Positions 1-8,503 are shown, counted from the stretch's first letter. The stretch is 64,000 nucleotides of DNA from CAXPZW01 sp964221845 (GCA_964221845.1 CAXPZW010000006.1:11297-75296), one strand, 5' to 3'. Notes: generated by a model not told the origin, from the letters alone. A program made the numbers and translations.

Positions 1-39
1 CAACAGGGTGAGCAGCGCTCCAATGAATACAGATTTCAT
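1..39 (-). CDS. N-terminus of a secreted or outer-membrane protein under TPP riboswitch control (partial)
   Basis: Only the first 13 codons lie in the window. They read M-K-S-V-F-I-G-A-L-L-T-L-L, a positively charged start followed by a hydrophobic stretch, as in a Sec signal peptide. The start is the ATG at 39-37 on the minus strand. The TPP riboswitch at 97-186 lies in its leader, so the product very likely takes part in thiamine uptake or synthesis. With an exported start, a thiamine-specific TonB-dependent receptor is the obvious candidate, but the rest of the gene is outside the window. This function is inference. Confidence 0.6.
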   Translation of the reverse strand, partial: MKSVFIGALLTLL

Positions 40-96
40 CTAAAAAATTGATTGTTAATTGCCAGGTGCACCCAGGGTTGGCGCACCTTTCATTAA

Positions 97-186
97 CCAC
101 TTCGCTCCCTTCCCAGGATGATCTGGGCAGGTTCAAAGGGTGTCATCTCAGCCGTTGGCAAACGTTTTTACCTCAGGCACCCCTGG
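97..186 (-). promoter_or_regulatory. TPP riboswitch (THI element)
   Basis: Read on the minus strand this has the conserved TPP aptamer blocks in order: GGGGTGCC at about 183-176, CTGAGA just after it, ACCC-TTTGAACCTG in the middle, and a closing GGGAAGGGAG segment. These match the standard aptamer, in which CUGAGA and ACCYUUGAACCUGA contact the ligand. Between the aptamer and the start codon at 39 there is a hairpin at 65-87 (GGTGC pairing with GCACC) and a T6 run at 48-43. They are 16 bases apart, so it is not a textbook terminator; control could be over translation. Confidence 0.93.
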
Positions 187-195
187 ATTTCGGGT

Positions 196-203
196 CAAAA
201 TTA
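196..203 (-). promoter_or_regulatory. -7 box of the riboswitch promoter
   Basis: TAATTTTG on the minus strand matches the Bacteroidota -7 consensus TAnnTTTG and ends 10 bases before the TPP aptamer begins, where a transcript carrying the whole aptamer should start. I see no TTG -33 element at the usual distance. Confidence 0.5.
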
Positions 204-226
204 AACTTTCCCCCATGGGGCAGGCC

Positions 227-234
227 TATTTTTG
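227..234 (+). promoter_or_regulatory. -7 box of cysQ
   Basis: TATTTTTG matches TAnnTTTG and ends 12 bases before the ATG at 247. It overlaps the in-frame TTG at 232, which argues against that TTG as the cysQ start and implies a very short leader. It is divergent from the riboswitch promoter. Confidence 0.45.
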
Positions 235-246
235 TTTGAACTAGAG

Positions 247-1044
247 ATGCAGAGCCCCCAACTTTTCCACATGCTTCGCGCTGCCATTGCAGGTGCTGAA
301 GCCATCCGCCAAACGCGCAAAGACGGCTTCAACGTCAAACGCAAAGACGACAACAGCCCGGTCACCGATGCCGATTATGCCGCCGACCGCGCCATCCGCG
401 AAGCCCTCGCTCCCACCGGACTGCCCATCCTCAGTGAAGAGGTAGAAGTCTCCCGATCTGAACGCCAGTCGTGGCCAGCCTTTTGGTGCGTAGACCCCTT
501 GGACGGCACCCGCGAGTTTGCCGCCGGCCGCGACGAATTTGCCGTGTGCATTGCCCGCATCGACGGACAAACCCCTACCGAAGGGGCCATTGCGTTGCCC
601 GCCACGCGCATGTTGTTCTTCACCCGCAACGGTAAATCTTGGCGGGTCAAGTGGTCGCGGCAAGCCGAGTTGGAAGACCTCATCATCGAGGCGGATTTGA
701 TGCCCGGCCCGGACTTTACCCAGCCCTCGGTGGCCACGGTTTCGCGGGCGTACATGGATGCGAATACGGCTGCATACCTGGACCAACTGCGCGATGAACA
801 ACCCAACCTGAAGGTGCTGCCCAGCGGATCGGCATTGAAGTTTTGCAAGCTGATGGAAGGCAAAGCGCACATCTACCCGCGCTTTGCGCCATGCATGGAA
901 TGGGACACCGCCGCCGGCCACGCGTTGATGCACGGCATTGGCATGGAAATTTTTTCTTCAGGCGGACGTCCGCTGACCTACAACAAGGACAGCCTCTACA
1001 ACCCCGATTTCATCGTACGTCAACGATATCCTTCTTCTTGGTGA
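247..1044 (+). CDS. cysQ: 3'(2'),5'-bisphosphate nucleotidase, CysQ-type inositol monophosphatase family
   Basis: The 265-aa protein belongs to the lithium-sensitive, Mg-dependent phosphatase family. CysQ removes the 3'-phosphate from PAP, the by-product of sulfate assimilation and sulfotransfer. The family motifs are visible: S-P-V-T-D-A-D at 37-43, L-S-E-E at 62-65, D-P-L-D-G-T at 83-88 (D83 and D86 are metal ligands), and a C-terminal E-W-D-T-A-A-G-H-A-L motif. Length is normal. The ATG at 247 is chosen because an upstream in-frame TTG lies within the -7 box. The 3' end overlaps the convergent rsgA by 25 bases. Other family members act on inositol phosphates, but the motif set fits CysQ best. 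Confidence 0.88.
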   Translation: MQSPQLFHMLRAAIAGAEAIRQTRKDGFNVKRKDDNSPVTDADYAADRAIREALAPTGLPILSEEVEVSRSERQSWPAFWCVDPLDGTREFAAGRDEFAVCIARIDGQTPTEGAIALPATRMLFFTRNGKSWRVKWSRQAELEDLIIEADLMPGPDFTQPSVATVSRAYMDANTAAYLDQLRDEQPNLKVLPSGSALKFCKLMEGKAHIYPRFAPCMEWDTAAGHALMHGIGMEIFSSGGRPLTYNKDSLYNPDFIVRQRYPSSW

Positions 1045-1949
1045 TACATCGCCACGTACGAATCGTAGCGGTGCGAGGCCATGTAACCTTGGTCGAGTGC
1101 ATCCTGCACAGCGCAACCCGGTTCATTCAGGTGGCGGCAGTTGTGGAACTTGCACTCGGGCAGCAACTCAAACATTTCAGGGAAGTAGTGGTGAAGCTCT
1201 TCCTGCTCAATGTTGATGATCCCAAACCCTTTGATGCCCGGGGTATCGATGATGAAACCGCCGTTTTCCAGCGGGTGCATTTCGGCAAAAGTGGTGGTGT
1301 GTTTGCCTTTCTCGTGGGTCTCGCTGACCTCAGCGGTACGGATGTTTAGGCCAGGCTCCATGGCGTTGATCAAGGTGCTTTTACCCACCCCGCTGTGCCC
1401 GCCAAACATGGCCGTGTTGCCCGCGATGCGTGCGTGCACGGCCTCCACCCCTTCACCCGTGGCGGCACACGTATCTAAGCACTCGTAGCCGATATCGGTG
1501 TAGACCGCGGTCAGGTATTCATGGAAAGCTGTTTCATCTTCACCGTAGAGGTCGGTTTTGTTGAAGACCAGCACGGTATTGACCCCGTAGGCTTCAGCCG
1601 TCACCAAAAAGCGGTCGATGAAACCGGTGCTTGTAGCCGGCTTGGTGAGGGTCACCACCAAAAAGGCCACATCGATGTTGCTGGCCACCACATGCGCCTC
1701 GTGGCTGAGGTTCACGCTTTTGCGGATGATGGCATTTGTGCGATCATGGATGTGGGAGATGACCCCGCGCTGGTGATCGTCGCCTTCTTCAGGTTCGAAG
1801 TCCACGCGATCGCCCACCGCAATCGGGTTGGTGGTGCGCAGGCCCTTGAGGCGCATCTTGCCCCGAATGCGGCATTCCCAAGCCTCGCCGGATTCCTCCA
1901 GCACCTGGTACCACTTGCCCGTAGACTTGATGACGCGTCCGGTTCGCAT
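1020..1949 (-). CDS. rsgA: Ribosome small-subunit-dependent GTPase A (RsgA/YjeQ)
   Basis: This is a 309-aa circularly permuted GTPase that acts late in 30S subunit maturation. The order is diagnostic: an N-terminal OB fold (about 1-75), then G4 N-K-T-D at 130-133, G1 G-G-H-S-G-V-G-K-S-T at 183-192, G3 D-T-P-G at 235-238, and a C-terminal zinc site with Cys266, Cys271, His273 and Cys279. All key residues are present. The gene is divergent from gldA with 81 bases between starts and overlaps cysQ at its 3' end. Confidence 0.95.
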   Translation of the reverse strand: MRTGRVIKSTGKWYQVLEESGEAWECRIRGKMRLKGLRTTNPIAVGDRVDFEPEEGDDHQRGVISHIHDRTNAIIRKSVNLSHEAHVVASNIDVAFLVVTLTKPATSTGFIDRFLVTAEAYGVNTVLVFNKTDLYGEDETAFHEYLTAVYTDIGYECLDTCAATGEGVEAVHARIAGNTAMFGGHSGVGKSTLINAMEPGLNIRTAEVSETHEKGKHTTTFAEMHPLENGGFIIDTPGIKGFGIINIEQEELHHYFPEMFELLPECKFHNCRHLNEPGCAVQDALDQGYMASHRYDSYVAMYHQEEGYR

Positions 1950-2013
1950 GCGGCGAAATTAGCGATTGCACCGGGCACTGCACCGCAAACGGCGAGTGTT
2001 GCTTTGGTGTTGC

Positions 2014-2021
2014 TACCTTTG
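2014..2021 (+). promoter_or_regulatory. -7 box of gldA
   Basis: TACCTTTG matches TAnnTTTG exactly, 9 bases before the gldA ATG. The transcript would be leaderless or nearly so. No TTG lies at the expected -33 distance. Confidence 0.5.
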
Positions 2022-2030
2022 ACCACCACC

Positions 2031-2951
2031 ATGAGCATCACAGCCACCAACATCGTCAAGACCTATGGCACCCAGCACGCGCTGAACGACGTGTCGTTTA
2101 CCATCCCCACCGGAGAGGTGGTGGGATTTCTGGGCCCCAACGGCGCCGGCAAATCCACCATGATGAAGATCATCACCTGCTACATGCAGGCCACCAAAGG
2201 CAAGGTGGAAGTCTGCGGGCTCGACGTCAACGACAAAGCCCTGGAGGTGAAGCGCCTGGTGGGCTACCTGCCCGAGCACAACCCGCTCTACCCGGACATG
2301 TACGTGCGTGAATACCTGCGATTTGTGGGAGGGATGTACGGCATCTCAGCAGTGAAAGACCGCGCCGAAGCCATGATTGAACGCGTGGGCCTCACCCGTG
2401 AGTCGCACAAGCGCATTGGCCAACTGTCGAAAGGCTACCGTCAACGCGTGGGGCTGGCTGCCGCCATGATTCACGATCCACAAGTGCTGATTTTGGACGA
2501 GCCCACCTCCGGCCTGGACCCCAACCAACTGGTGGACATCCGCGCACTGATCCGCTCACTCGGCGCCGAAAAAACCGTAATGCTCTCCACCCACATCATG
2601 CAAGAGGTGGAGGCCATTTGCAACCGCGTACTCATCATTGATCGTGGCAACATTGTGGCCGACAACGACGTGCAATCCCTGCGCGGCGCGGCCAACCAAA
2701 GCGGCTACTTGCTGGATTTGGAAGTGGACGGCGATTTGCCGCCCGACGTGCTCTATGCCATCGATGGCGTGGTCAACGTGGAAGACCGCGGCACCCACCG
2801 CTGGCGCCTGACCGTCGGAGTCAGCGCAGACATCCGCCGTGAAGTGTCGCAAAAAGTTGTGGAAGCCGGGGCCGCAGTCTTGGGCCTCACCCGCGTGGAG
2901 CAATCCCTCGAAGACGTCTTCAAACAACTCACTGGCAACCAGCCGGACTAA
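2031..2951 (+). CDS. gldA: GldA-type gliding motility ABC transporter ATPase
   Basis: The 306-aa cytoplasmic ABC ATPase has Walker A G-P-N-G-A-G-K-S at 35-42, signature L-S-K-G-Y-R-Q-R-V-G at 132-141 and Walker B V-L-I-L-D-E-P at 152-158. The stretch Y-L-P-E-H-N-P-L-Y at 79-87 is characteristic of GldA, which pairs with the GldF and GldG membrane proteins and is needed for gliding in Flavobacterium. No gldF or gldG is in this window. The frame is open upstream to about 1521, but the ATG at 2031 gives the canonical ABC N-terminus and follows a -7 box. The stop overlaps the convergent gene by four bases. It could instead serve another ABC-2 exporter. Confidence 0.82.
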   Translation: MSITATNIVKTYGTQHALNDVSFTIPTGEVVGFLGPNGAGKSTMMKIITCYMQATKGKVEVCGLDVNDKALEVKRLVGYLPEHNPLYPDMYVREYLRFVGGMYGISAVKDRAEAMIERVGLTRESHKRIGQLSKGYRQRVGLAAAMIHDPQVLILDEPTSGLDPNQLVDIRALIRSLGAEKTVMLSTHIMQEVEAICNRVLIIDRGNIVADNDVQSLRGAANQSGYLLDLEVDGDLPPDVLYAIDGVVNVEDRGTHRWRLTVGVSADIRREVSQKVVEAGAAVLGLTRVEQSLEDVFKQLTGNQPD

Positions 2952-5900
2952 CGTTGCAAGTGCACGTATCCTGAAATGGTGGTGGTCTGCGTTTCGGTGC
3001 ACTTGAGTTGGTGTGTGCCGATGTAGTAGTACACCCCATCCTTGGCTTCGGCCGCATCCCAGAAGGGCGCCTCCGCGCTGGACTCAAACACTACGTTGCC
3101 CCAGCGGTTGAACACCTGCAATTCCAGCAATTCAAACACGTCTGCATAGTCTACCAGGGTAGGCACCAGGCGCGTGCCGTTGTCCAATTCAATGAAGGGC
3201 TGGAAGTAGCGGTTGACCTCATCTTGGTTGGGCGTGAAGATGTTGGGCCACACCACCTCGCCTTCGACCCCGCCCTGTGGATCCACAAAGACCTGCTGTG
3301 TGGCGGTCACCGATTCGTTGCAGAACTCATCGGTGAGGGTGACGGTGACCGTGTAGTTGCCGCCGGCGCCGTAGAGGTATTCGAAAGTGCCGGTGTTGTC
3401 GCTGCCGTTGCCGTCGCCATAATCCCAAATGAGCTCGTCGTATTGGTTGCCGCCCGTGTAGTCAAAGTTGACCGAGGCTTCTTCCTGACAGAGCGGTGCA
3501 GACCAGATAAAGGAAGGCGTCAGAATCAGCGGGTCCTGCACTTCCACCTCCAAATAAGTGGTGTCCGAGACGTTGCACGATCCCGGATCGGTGGAAACGT
3601 ACATCACCTCAAAAATGCCGGGCTCGGTGTAGGTGTAGGTTGGAGCGTCTTCGGTGGAAGAGTCTCCGGTGCCGAATTCCCAGTAGCTCTCGATCCCGGT
3701 ACTTCCCGAGTTATTGAAAGTGACGGTAAACGGCGTGCAGCCTTGCGGAGAAGGACTGGCACTGGCCACCGCAGTCAAGCTCTGAATCTCAAAGTCAAAC
3801 TTGAACACCGCCAGGTTGCAGTTCGTAGAGGCGTTGGTTTCGTTGAACGCCCCGTCGGTAGTGGGGAAGAGTGATGAACCACCACACCCTGCACACACGG
3901 CTTGGTAGACCGTACCATCGGGTGAAAATCGGCTGGTACCGCCGTCCACGTGTTCACTCAAACCGTCGCCGCCGATGAACGAGCCGTAGAGCTGGCTGCT
4001 CACGTCCACATCAAACGCCGCCAGGTAAAAGTCCGACCCGTCGGTGGTGGACTGGAAGGCGTCGCCGGTGACCGGCATGTCGTTGGTGTCGCCAAAAGAG
4101 AAGTTGAGCGCTCCGCCCCATCCGGCCACAAAAATGCGGTTGCAATCGTCCACCAAGAAGGCCGTCTGGCAAATGTTGATGGGCGAAAAGAAGCCCTCCG
4201 AGCCGTAGGTGGTACTCAACAGCATTTCCGAGAGCTCCGGGTTGAGCTTGACGAAGTACTGCCCCGCGCCCTCATCCACGTAGGTTTCGTTGACCAGTGG
4301 CCATTCGCCCTCGGATTGGCCGGTGATCCAAATGTTGCCGCCTGTGTCTTGCTCGATGAAGAACGTGCGGTCGTAATCGCTGGTGCCCATGAAGGTGCAA
4401 TTGATCAGCGCGCCGGATTCGAGGTGGGCCACGTAGCCGTCCAAATCCCCTTGAAAGTCATTGTAGACGGCGTTCTCACCCGCCGGCAAATCCACCGACT
4501 GAGTGCTTCCCACCACGTACAACGACCCATCGCCCATCACCTCCAGGGCGTAGGCCGTATCGTCCAAGAGCCCGCCAAAGTAGGTGCTCCATTCCAGGTC
4601 AGAGAAGTCGTCGTTGAGCATGAACAACGCTGCGTCCTGACCTCCGAGTGCCACGTCGCTATACGGTGTGCCTGCGGTAGGTAGGTCCGAGGACGTGGTC
4701 GTACCCGCACAAATCACGCGGTCAGCGGCGTCCACAATCACCTCGGCGCGGAACAGGTCGCCATAGTTGAAATCAAAGTCTTCGTTGATTCCGTCGGTGC
4801 CGTCGCCGCCCATGTAGGTGCTCGCCTCCAAGGTGCTGCCGTCGGCGCTGAAGCGGCTCACGTAGTAGTCCGCACCACTGGTAAAACTCACAGTTCCCAA
4901 CGGAGAAGTGGACGGCCCGCCGTTGTGCGTGCTGTCAAACGCCCCGTCGCTGATGGGAAAATCCTGGCTGCCGGTGGTACCAAACACCACCAAGCGATCC
5001 TGGCTGTCCACCACCATAGAGCTGGGCACTTCGTTGCCGTTTCCACCCAAGTAGGAGGCGTATTCGATGTCCATCCCGTCCGGGGTGAATTTCATGACTG
5101 CGATGTCCCACGAGCCACCGCCGAAATCGGTTTGTGCTGCCCCAGGAGAAACGGGATAACCCGCGCCGGCCACAATGCCACCACCGTAGGCGTGCCCCAG
5201 GTTGTCGTAAGTGGCTGTGAATCCCCAGTTGTCCGAGGTTGAACCGCTGTAGCTGGAGAACACGAGAACGGGATCGATCACGAGCACGTGCGTCGGATTG
5301 TAGTTGCCCAATTGGAACCCAAAGACATCGCCTTCTTGCACGTAGCTCACCTTCACGCGGTGCTTTTTGCCCTGCGCATCCAAGGTCCACGCCACCGGTT
5401 TCATTTCCTGCATCTCTCCGGCCGGGGTGGGGATTTCCAAATGGCCGTTCACCAGCCGGGCTTCGGCATGCTGGTAGTGCCATTGGATTTGGGCAGGGTC
5501 ACTGCCGGGCTGCACGTAGAAGTTGGTTTTGAGGTTGCCGTACTCCTGGCTCAGCTCCAATTGGATGCCCGGGTACAGGTCCTGCATACGAGCCGATTGG
5601 AACACGGGCACACCGCTGCGGTGGGTCAAAGGATCGTTGCCCAAGAAGAAATTCCGCGTCCAGCCTTCGAGCTGTTCGTCGACCACTTGGAGCTCTTCAG
5701 ATTGCGCCCCAATGAAGGCTTGCTTGTACACGTGGTGCTCCACTTGCTCGGCGTCCTTGCCGTGCGCAGGACGGCTGTACAAGCTGAAGGTGAGGCCGTC
5801 GTTTTCGGCAAAAAGGTAGCCCCCGGCAAAGGGGGTAAAGGCCAATACGTGCTCGGGAAATTGCCCGTGGTTGGGGCTGTATCCGACCCCTTGGGCCTGG

Positions 5901-5983
5901 TCAGCGCGACCCGATTGACCGTGTTGCGCAACCAGCGGTACGGCCAGCAAAACAGCACAAAGCGTTTGGAGGAGAAACTTCAC
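2948..5983 (-). CDS. Large secreted beta-propeller/PKD protein with T9SS type B sorting domain
   Basis: The 1011-aa secreted protein starts with a Sec signal peptide (M-K-F-L-L-Q-T-L-C-A-V-L-L-A-V-P-L-V-A-Q). Residues about 30-245 look like the N-terminal domain often found before SBBP propeller repeats. Residues about 250-730 contain repeated S-T-Y-x-G-G and D-x-x-x-x-V-x-G-x-T blades. One or two PKD-like domains follow at about 740-910 (W-E-F-G-T-G-D and W-D-Y-G-D-G). The end is a type B (CHU_C, gliding-associated) signal with N-I-F-T-P-N-Q-D, F-N-R-W-G-N-V-V-F and D-G-V-Y-Y-Y. It should be exported by the T9SS and anchored or released outside. The substrate is unknown; adhesion is one possibility. 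Confidence 0.85.
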   Translation of the reverse strand: MKFLLQTLCAVLLAVPLVAQHGQSGRADQAQGVGYSPNHGQFPEHVLAFTPFAGGYLFAENDGLTFSLYSRPAHGKDAEQVEHHVYKQAFIGAQSEELQVVDEQLEGWTRNFFLGNDPLTHRSGVPVFQSARMQDLYPGIQLELSQEYGNLKTNFYVQPGSDPAQIQWHYQHAEARLVNGHLEIPTPAGEMQEMKPVAWTLDAQGKKHRVKVSYVQEGDVFGFQLGNYNPTHVLVIDPVLVFSSYSGSTSDNWGFTATYDNLGHAYGGGIVAGAGYPVSPGAAQTDFGGGSWDIAVMKFTPDGMDIEYASYLGGNGNEVPSSMVVDSQDRLVVFGTTGSQDFPISDGAFDSTHNGGPSTSPLGTVSFTSGADYYVSRFSADGSTLEASTYMGGDGTDGINEDFDFNYGDLFRAEVIVDAADRVICAGTTTSSDLPTAGTPYSDVALGGQDAALFMLNDDFSDLEWSTYFGGLLDDTAYALEVMGDGSLYVVGSTQSVDLPAGENAVYNDFQGDLDGYVAHLESGALINCTFMGTSDYDRTFFIEQDTGGNIWITGQSEGEWPLVNETYVDEGAGQYFVKLNPELSEMLLSTTYGSEGFFSPINICQTAFLVDDCNRIFVAGWGGALNFSFGDTNDMPVTGDAFQSTTDGSDFYLAAFDVDVSSQLYGSFIGGDGLSEHVDGGTSRFSPDGTVYQAVCAGCGGSSLFPTTDGAFNETNASTNCNLAVFKFDFEIQSLTAVASASPSPQGCTPFTVTFNNSGSTGIESYWEFGTGDSSTEDAPTYTYTEPGIFEVMYVSTDPGSCNVSDTTYLEVEVQDPLILTPSFIWSAPLCQEEASVNFDYTGGNQYDELIWDYGDGNGSDNTGTFEYLYGAGGNYTVTVTLTDEFCNESVTATQQVFVDPQGGVEGEVVWPNIFTPNQDEVNRYFQPFIELDNGTRLVPTLVDYADVFELLELQVFNRWGNVVFESSAEAPFWDAAEAKDGVYYYIGTHQLKCTETQTTTISGYVHLQR

Positions 5984-6082
5984 AGGATGGTTGTTGGTGC
6001 CCTACAAGGTAGTAAAGCCACCCTGCACGTCTACAGCAAGCGCTTGAAAAACTGCCGCAAACCGGGCACCCCAACCGGGGTC

Positions 6083-6196
6083 CTAATCCAATTCTGTCGC
6101 CCAAAACGACCCCGAAATCTCGGTGTCCTGACCATCCAACGTAAAGCGTGCGTCTGCAGTCCCGACCACCGCGTGGGTAACGGTTAAGGAGGCGCA
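6083..6196 (-). pseudogene. Possible C-terminal remnant of a small secreted or lipoprotein-like protein
   Basis: The gap at 5984-6397 has no convincing complete gene. On the minus strand a 37-codon segment ending at a TAG at 6083 reads like a protein end, including the strand-like pieces L-T-V-T-H-A-V-V-G and E-I-S-G-S-F-W-A-T-E-L. Upstream in the same frame the composition becomes unlike a protein (poly-A derived Lys, scattered Cys and His). It resembles the tail of beta-rich Bacteroidota lipoproteins, but this is an impression from composition only. A 5-bp hairpin (6068-6081) follows the stop. Elsewhere in the gap I see only an imperfect -7-like TACCTTGT near 6004-6011 for the 1011-aa gene. 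Confidence 0.22.
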
Positions 6197-6397
6197 TTCG
6201 GGGCTGTGTACGTGCCGGTATTTATGGGCTAAGGAAATCTTTTTTAGGTGCTTTTTTGGCAGCCTACACAGGCCAATGATAGATCCTGCAAGGCCACAGC
6301 TCTTCGTTGCATGGCATCGATTTGAGGCAAGGGTGTTTGCACACACCCACTCCAAGAACTACCGTAAAGTCGTGGCCACTGCAGCTGAGTGGCTGAC

Positions 6398-6434
6398 AAA
6401 AAAGAACGGCCGCCCCCAGTGGGAACGGCCGTTC
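6398..6434 (-). terminator. Rho-independent terminator of groEL
   Basis: On the minus strand, 23 bases past the groEL stop, a 9-bp perfect stem (GAACGGCCG with CGGCCGTTC, extended by CCC with GGG) is followed directly by six T. Confidence 0.92.
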
Positions 6435-6457
6435 ATTATGTGGACGGAATCCAGTGC

Positions 6458-8095
6458 TTACATCATGCCGCCCATGCCACCTGGCATACCAGCAGGCATG
6501 GCGGGAGCACCTTCCTCTTCCGGGATGTCGGAAATGACACACTCAGTGGTGAGCAGCATTCCCGCAATGGAAGCGGCGTTCTCCAGCGCTACGCGAGACA
6601 CTTTAGTGGGGTCGATCACACCTGCCAAGAGCAGGTCTTCGAACACCTCGGTGCGAGCGTTGTAGCCGAAGTTGCCTTCGCCTTCTTTGATTTTCTGAAC
6701 GATGATTGCACCCTCGCCGCCAGCGTTGGCTACAATCTGACGGAGCGGCTCTTCGATGGCACGCTTCACGATGCTGACACCGGTGGCCTCATCGTGGTTG
6801 TCGGTGTCCACCTGGTCGAGTACAGACGCAGCGCGGATGTATGCCACACCCCCACCTGGGATGATGCCTTCTTCTACCGCCGCACGGGTAGCGTGCAGGG
6901 CGTCGTCTACGCGGTCTTTCTTCTCCTTCATCTCTACTTCAGTGGCAGCACCTACGTAGATGACGGCTACACCGCCTGCCAACTTGGCCAGACGCTCTTG
7001 GAGCTTCTCGCGGTCGTAGTCTGAGGTGGTGTTTTCGATTTGCGCGCGGATTTGCTCTACACGTGCCTTGATGTCGACTGCCTCACCTGAACCGTTTACC
7101 ACGGTGGTGTTGTCTTTGTCGATCACCACTTTCTCGGCAGAACCGAGGTCTTGGAGGGTGGCACCTTCGAGCTTCATGCCGGTCTCTTCTGAGATCACAC
7201 GGCCACCGGTGAGGATGGCAATGTCTTGCAGCATCGCCTTACGGCGGTCACCAAAACCAGGAGCTTTTACGGCAGCCACTTTCAGCGAGCCGCGGATTTT
7301 GTTGACCACCAGGGTAGCGAGTGCTTCGCCGTCTACATCTTCAGCGATGATGAGCAAGGGCTTGCCGGTTTGCGCAGTTTGCTCGAGTACCGGAAGCAGG
7401 TCCTTCATGTTCGAGATCTTCTTGTCGTAGATCAGGATGAAAGGGGCTTCGAGTTCGGCCTCCATTTTTTCGGTGTTGGTCACGAAGTAAGGAGACAGGT
7501 AACCGCGGTCAAACTGCATCCCTTCTACGGTCTTGAGCTCGTCCTCGGTGCCTTTGGCTTCCTCAACGGTGATGACGCCTTCTTTGCCGGCCTTCTTCAT
7601 GGCCTCGGCAATCAGCTGGCCGATTTTCACGTCGTTGTTGGCTGAGATGGTACCTACTTGCTCAATCTTGCTGTAGTCGTCTCCGACTTCAGACGAATGG
7701 TTGCTGAGGCTGGCTACAACGGCCTTTACAGCCTTATCGATGCCGCGCTTGAGATCCATAGGGTTAGCACCCGAAGCAACGTTCTTGAGGCCTTCAGCTA
7801 CGATGGCTTGTGCGAGTACGGTGGCGGTAGTGGTGCCGTCACCGGCGATGTCGGCGGTTTTTGAAGCCACCTCTTTCACCATTTGGGCGCCCATGTTGGC
7901 CACGGGGTCTTTCAGCTCGATTTCTTTCGCAACCGAAACGCCGTCTTTGGTGATGCCTGGGGCACCGAATTTTTTATCAATCACCACGTTGCGGCCCTTG
8001 GGACCGAGGGTGACTTTTACTGCGTTGGCGAGCGCATCTACGCCTTCTTTGAGCTGGGCGCGTGCGTCAATATCAAAGGTGATATCCTTAGCCAT
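6458..8095 (-). CDS. groEL: Chaperonin GroEL (Hsp60)
   Basis: The 545-aa chaperonin forms the tetradecameric ATP-driven folding chamber with GroES. The N-terminus is canonical (A-K-D-I-T-F-D-I-D-A-R), with the nucleotide-site motif D-G-T-T-T-A-T-V-L and the typical C-terminal G-G-M-G-G-M-M tail. Length is normal. It is the second gene of the groES-groEL operon, 44 bases after groES, and ends at a strong terminator. Confidence 0.98.
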   Translation of the reverse strand: MAKDITFDIDARAQLKEGVDALANAVKVTLGPKGRNVVIDKKFGAPGITKDGVSVAKEIELKDPVANMGAQMVKEVASKTADIAGDGTTTATVLAQAIVAEGLKNVASGANPMDLKRGIDKAVKAVVASLSNHSSEVGDDYSKIEQVGTISANNDVKIGQLIAEAMKKAGKEGVITVEEAKGTEDELKTVEGMQFDRGYLSPYFVTNTEKMEAELEAPFILIYDKKISNMKDLLPVLEQTAQTGKPLLIIAEDVDGEALATLVVNKIRGSLKVAAVKAPGFGDRRKAMLQDIAILTGGRVISEETGMKLEGATLQDLGSAEKVVIDKDNTTVVNGSGEAVDIKARVEQIRAQIENTTSDYDREKLQERLAKLAGGVAVIYVGAATEVEMKEKKDRVDDALHATRAAVEEGIIPGGGVAYIRAASVLDQVDTDNHDEATGVSIVKRAIEEPLRQIVANAGGEGAIIVQKIKEGEGNFGYNARTEVFEDLLLAGVIDPTKVSRVALENAASIAGMLLTTECVISDIPEEEGAPAMPAGMPGGMGGMM

Positions 8096-8139
8096 GACTT
8101 GTCAATTTGGATGTTGAGATCTGAATGATTGAATGCGAA

Positions 8140-8415
8140 TTACACGATCGCGAAGATGTCGCTCTCGCGCATGATCAGGTAGTCGTTGCCTTCTACGTTG
8201 ATCTCGGTGCCGGCGTACTTGCCGTACAGGACGGTGTCACCTGCCTTCACGGTGAGGGGTTCGTCTTTCTTGCCGTCACCTACGGCAACTACAGTTCCGC
8301 GCTGAGGCTTTTCCTTGGCGGTGTCTGGAATGATGATGCCACTTGCGGTGGTCTCTTCTGCCGCTGCGGGTTCTACCAGCACGCGGTCGGCGAGGGGCTT
8401 GACGTTTACAGCCAT
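8140..8415 (-). CDS. groES: Co-chaperonin GroES
   Basis: The 91-aa GroES caps the GroEL ring. It shows K-P-L-A-D-R-V-L-V near the start, the mobile-loop region (A-A-E-E-T-T-A-S-G-I-I-I-P), and D-x-V-L-Y-G-K-Y-A-G-T-E near the end. It is the first gene of the operon. Upstream lies the secG terminator and a sigma-54-like, inverted-repeat-flanked element at 8468-8503; I see no CIRCE element. Confidence 0.97.
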   Translation of the reverse strand: MAVNVKPLADRVLVEPAAAEETTASGIIIPDTAKEKPQRGTVVAVGDGKKDEPLTVKAGDTVLYGKYAGTEINVEGNDYLIMRESDIFAIV

Positions 8416-8467
8416 GATGGGTTGAATTTTCTGGTTATTGATCGGGTTGATGATCGTGACTCGCCCA

Positions 8468-8503
8468 TGTCAGATTTTGTGCCAATCGGAAATGGCCTGA
8501 CAG
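8468..8503 (-). promoter_or_regulatory. Putative sigma-54-like or heat-shock regulatory element of groESL
   Basis: On the minus strand, about 55-90 bases before groES, there is T-T-G-G-C-A-C followed by AAAATCTGA. The GG and the GA dinucleotide have the 10-base spacing of sigma-54 -24/-12 boxes, although the -12 box has GA where GC is expected. The block is framed by CTGTCAG and CTGACA, an inverted repeat. Sigma-54-like boxes ahead of chaperone genes are my recollection for Flavobacteria, and a sigma-54 activator gene lies in the next operon. The functional assignment is inference. Confidence 0.35.

Noticed and set aside
1954..1961. TAATTTCG as a -7 box for rsgA
   Set aside because: One mismatch and only four bases from the ATG, too close to be convincing.
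1521..2030. 170-codon N-terminal extension of gldA
   Set aside because: It lies antisense to rsgA. The ATG at 2031 gives the canonical ABC N-terminus and follows a -7 box.
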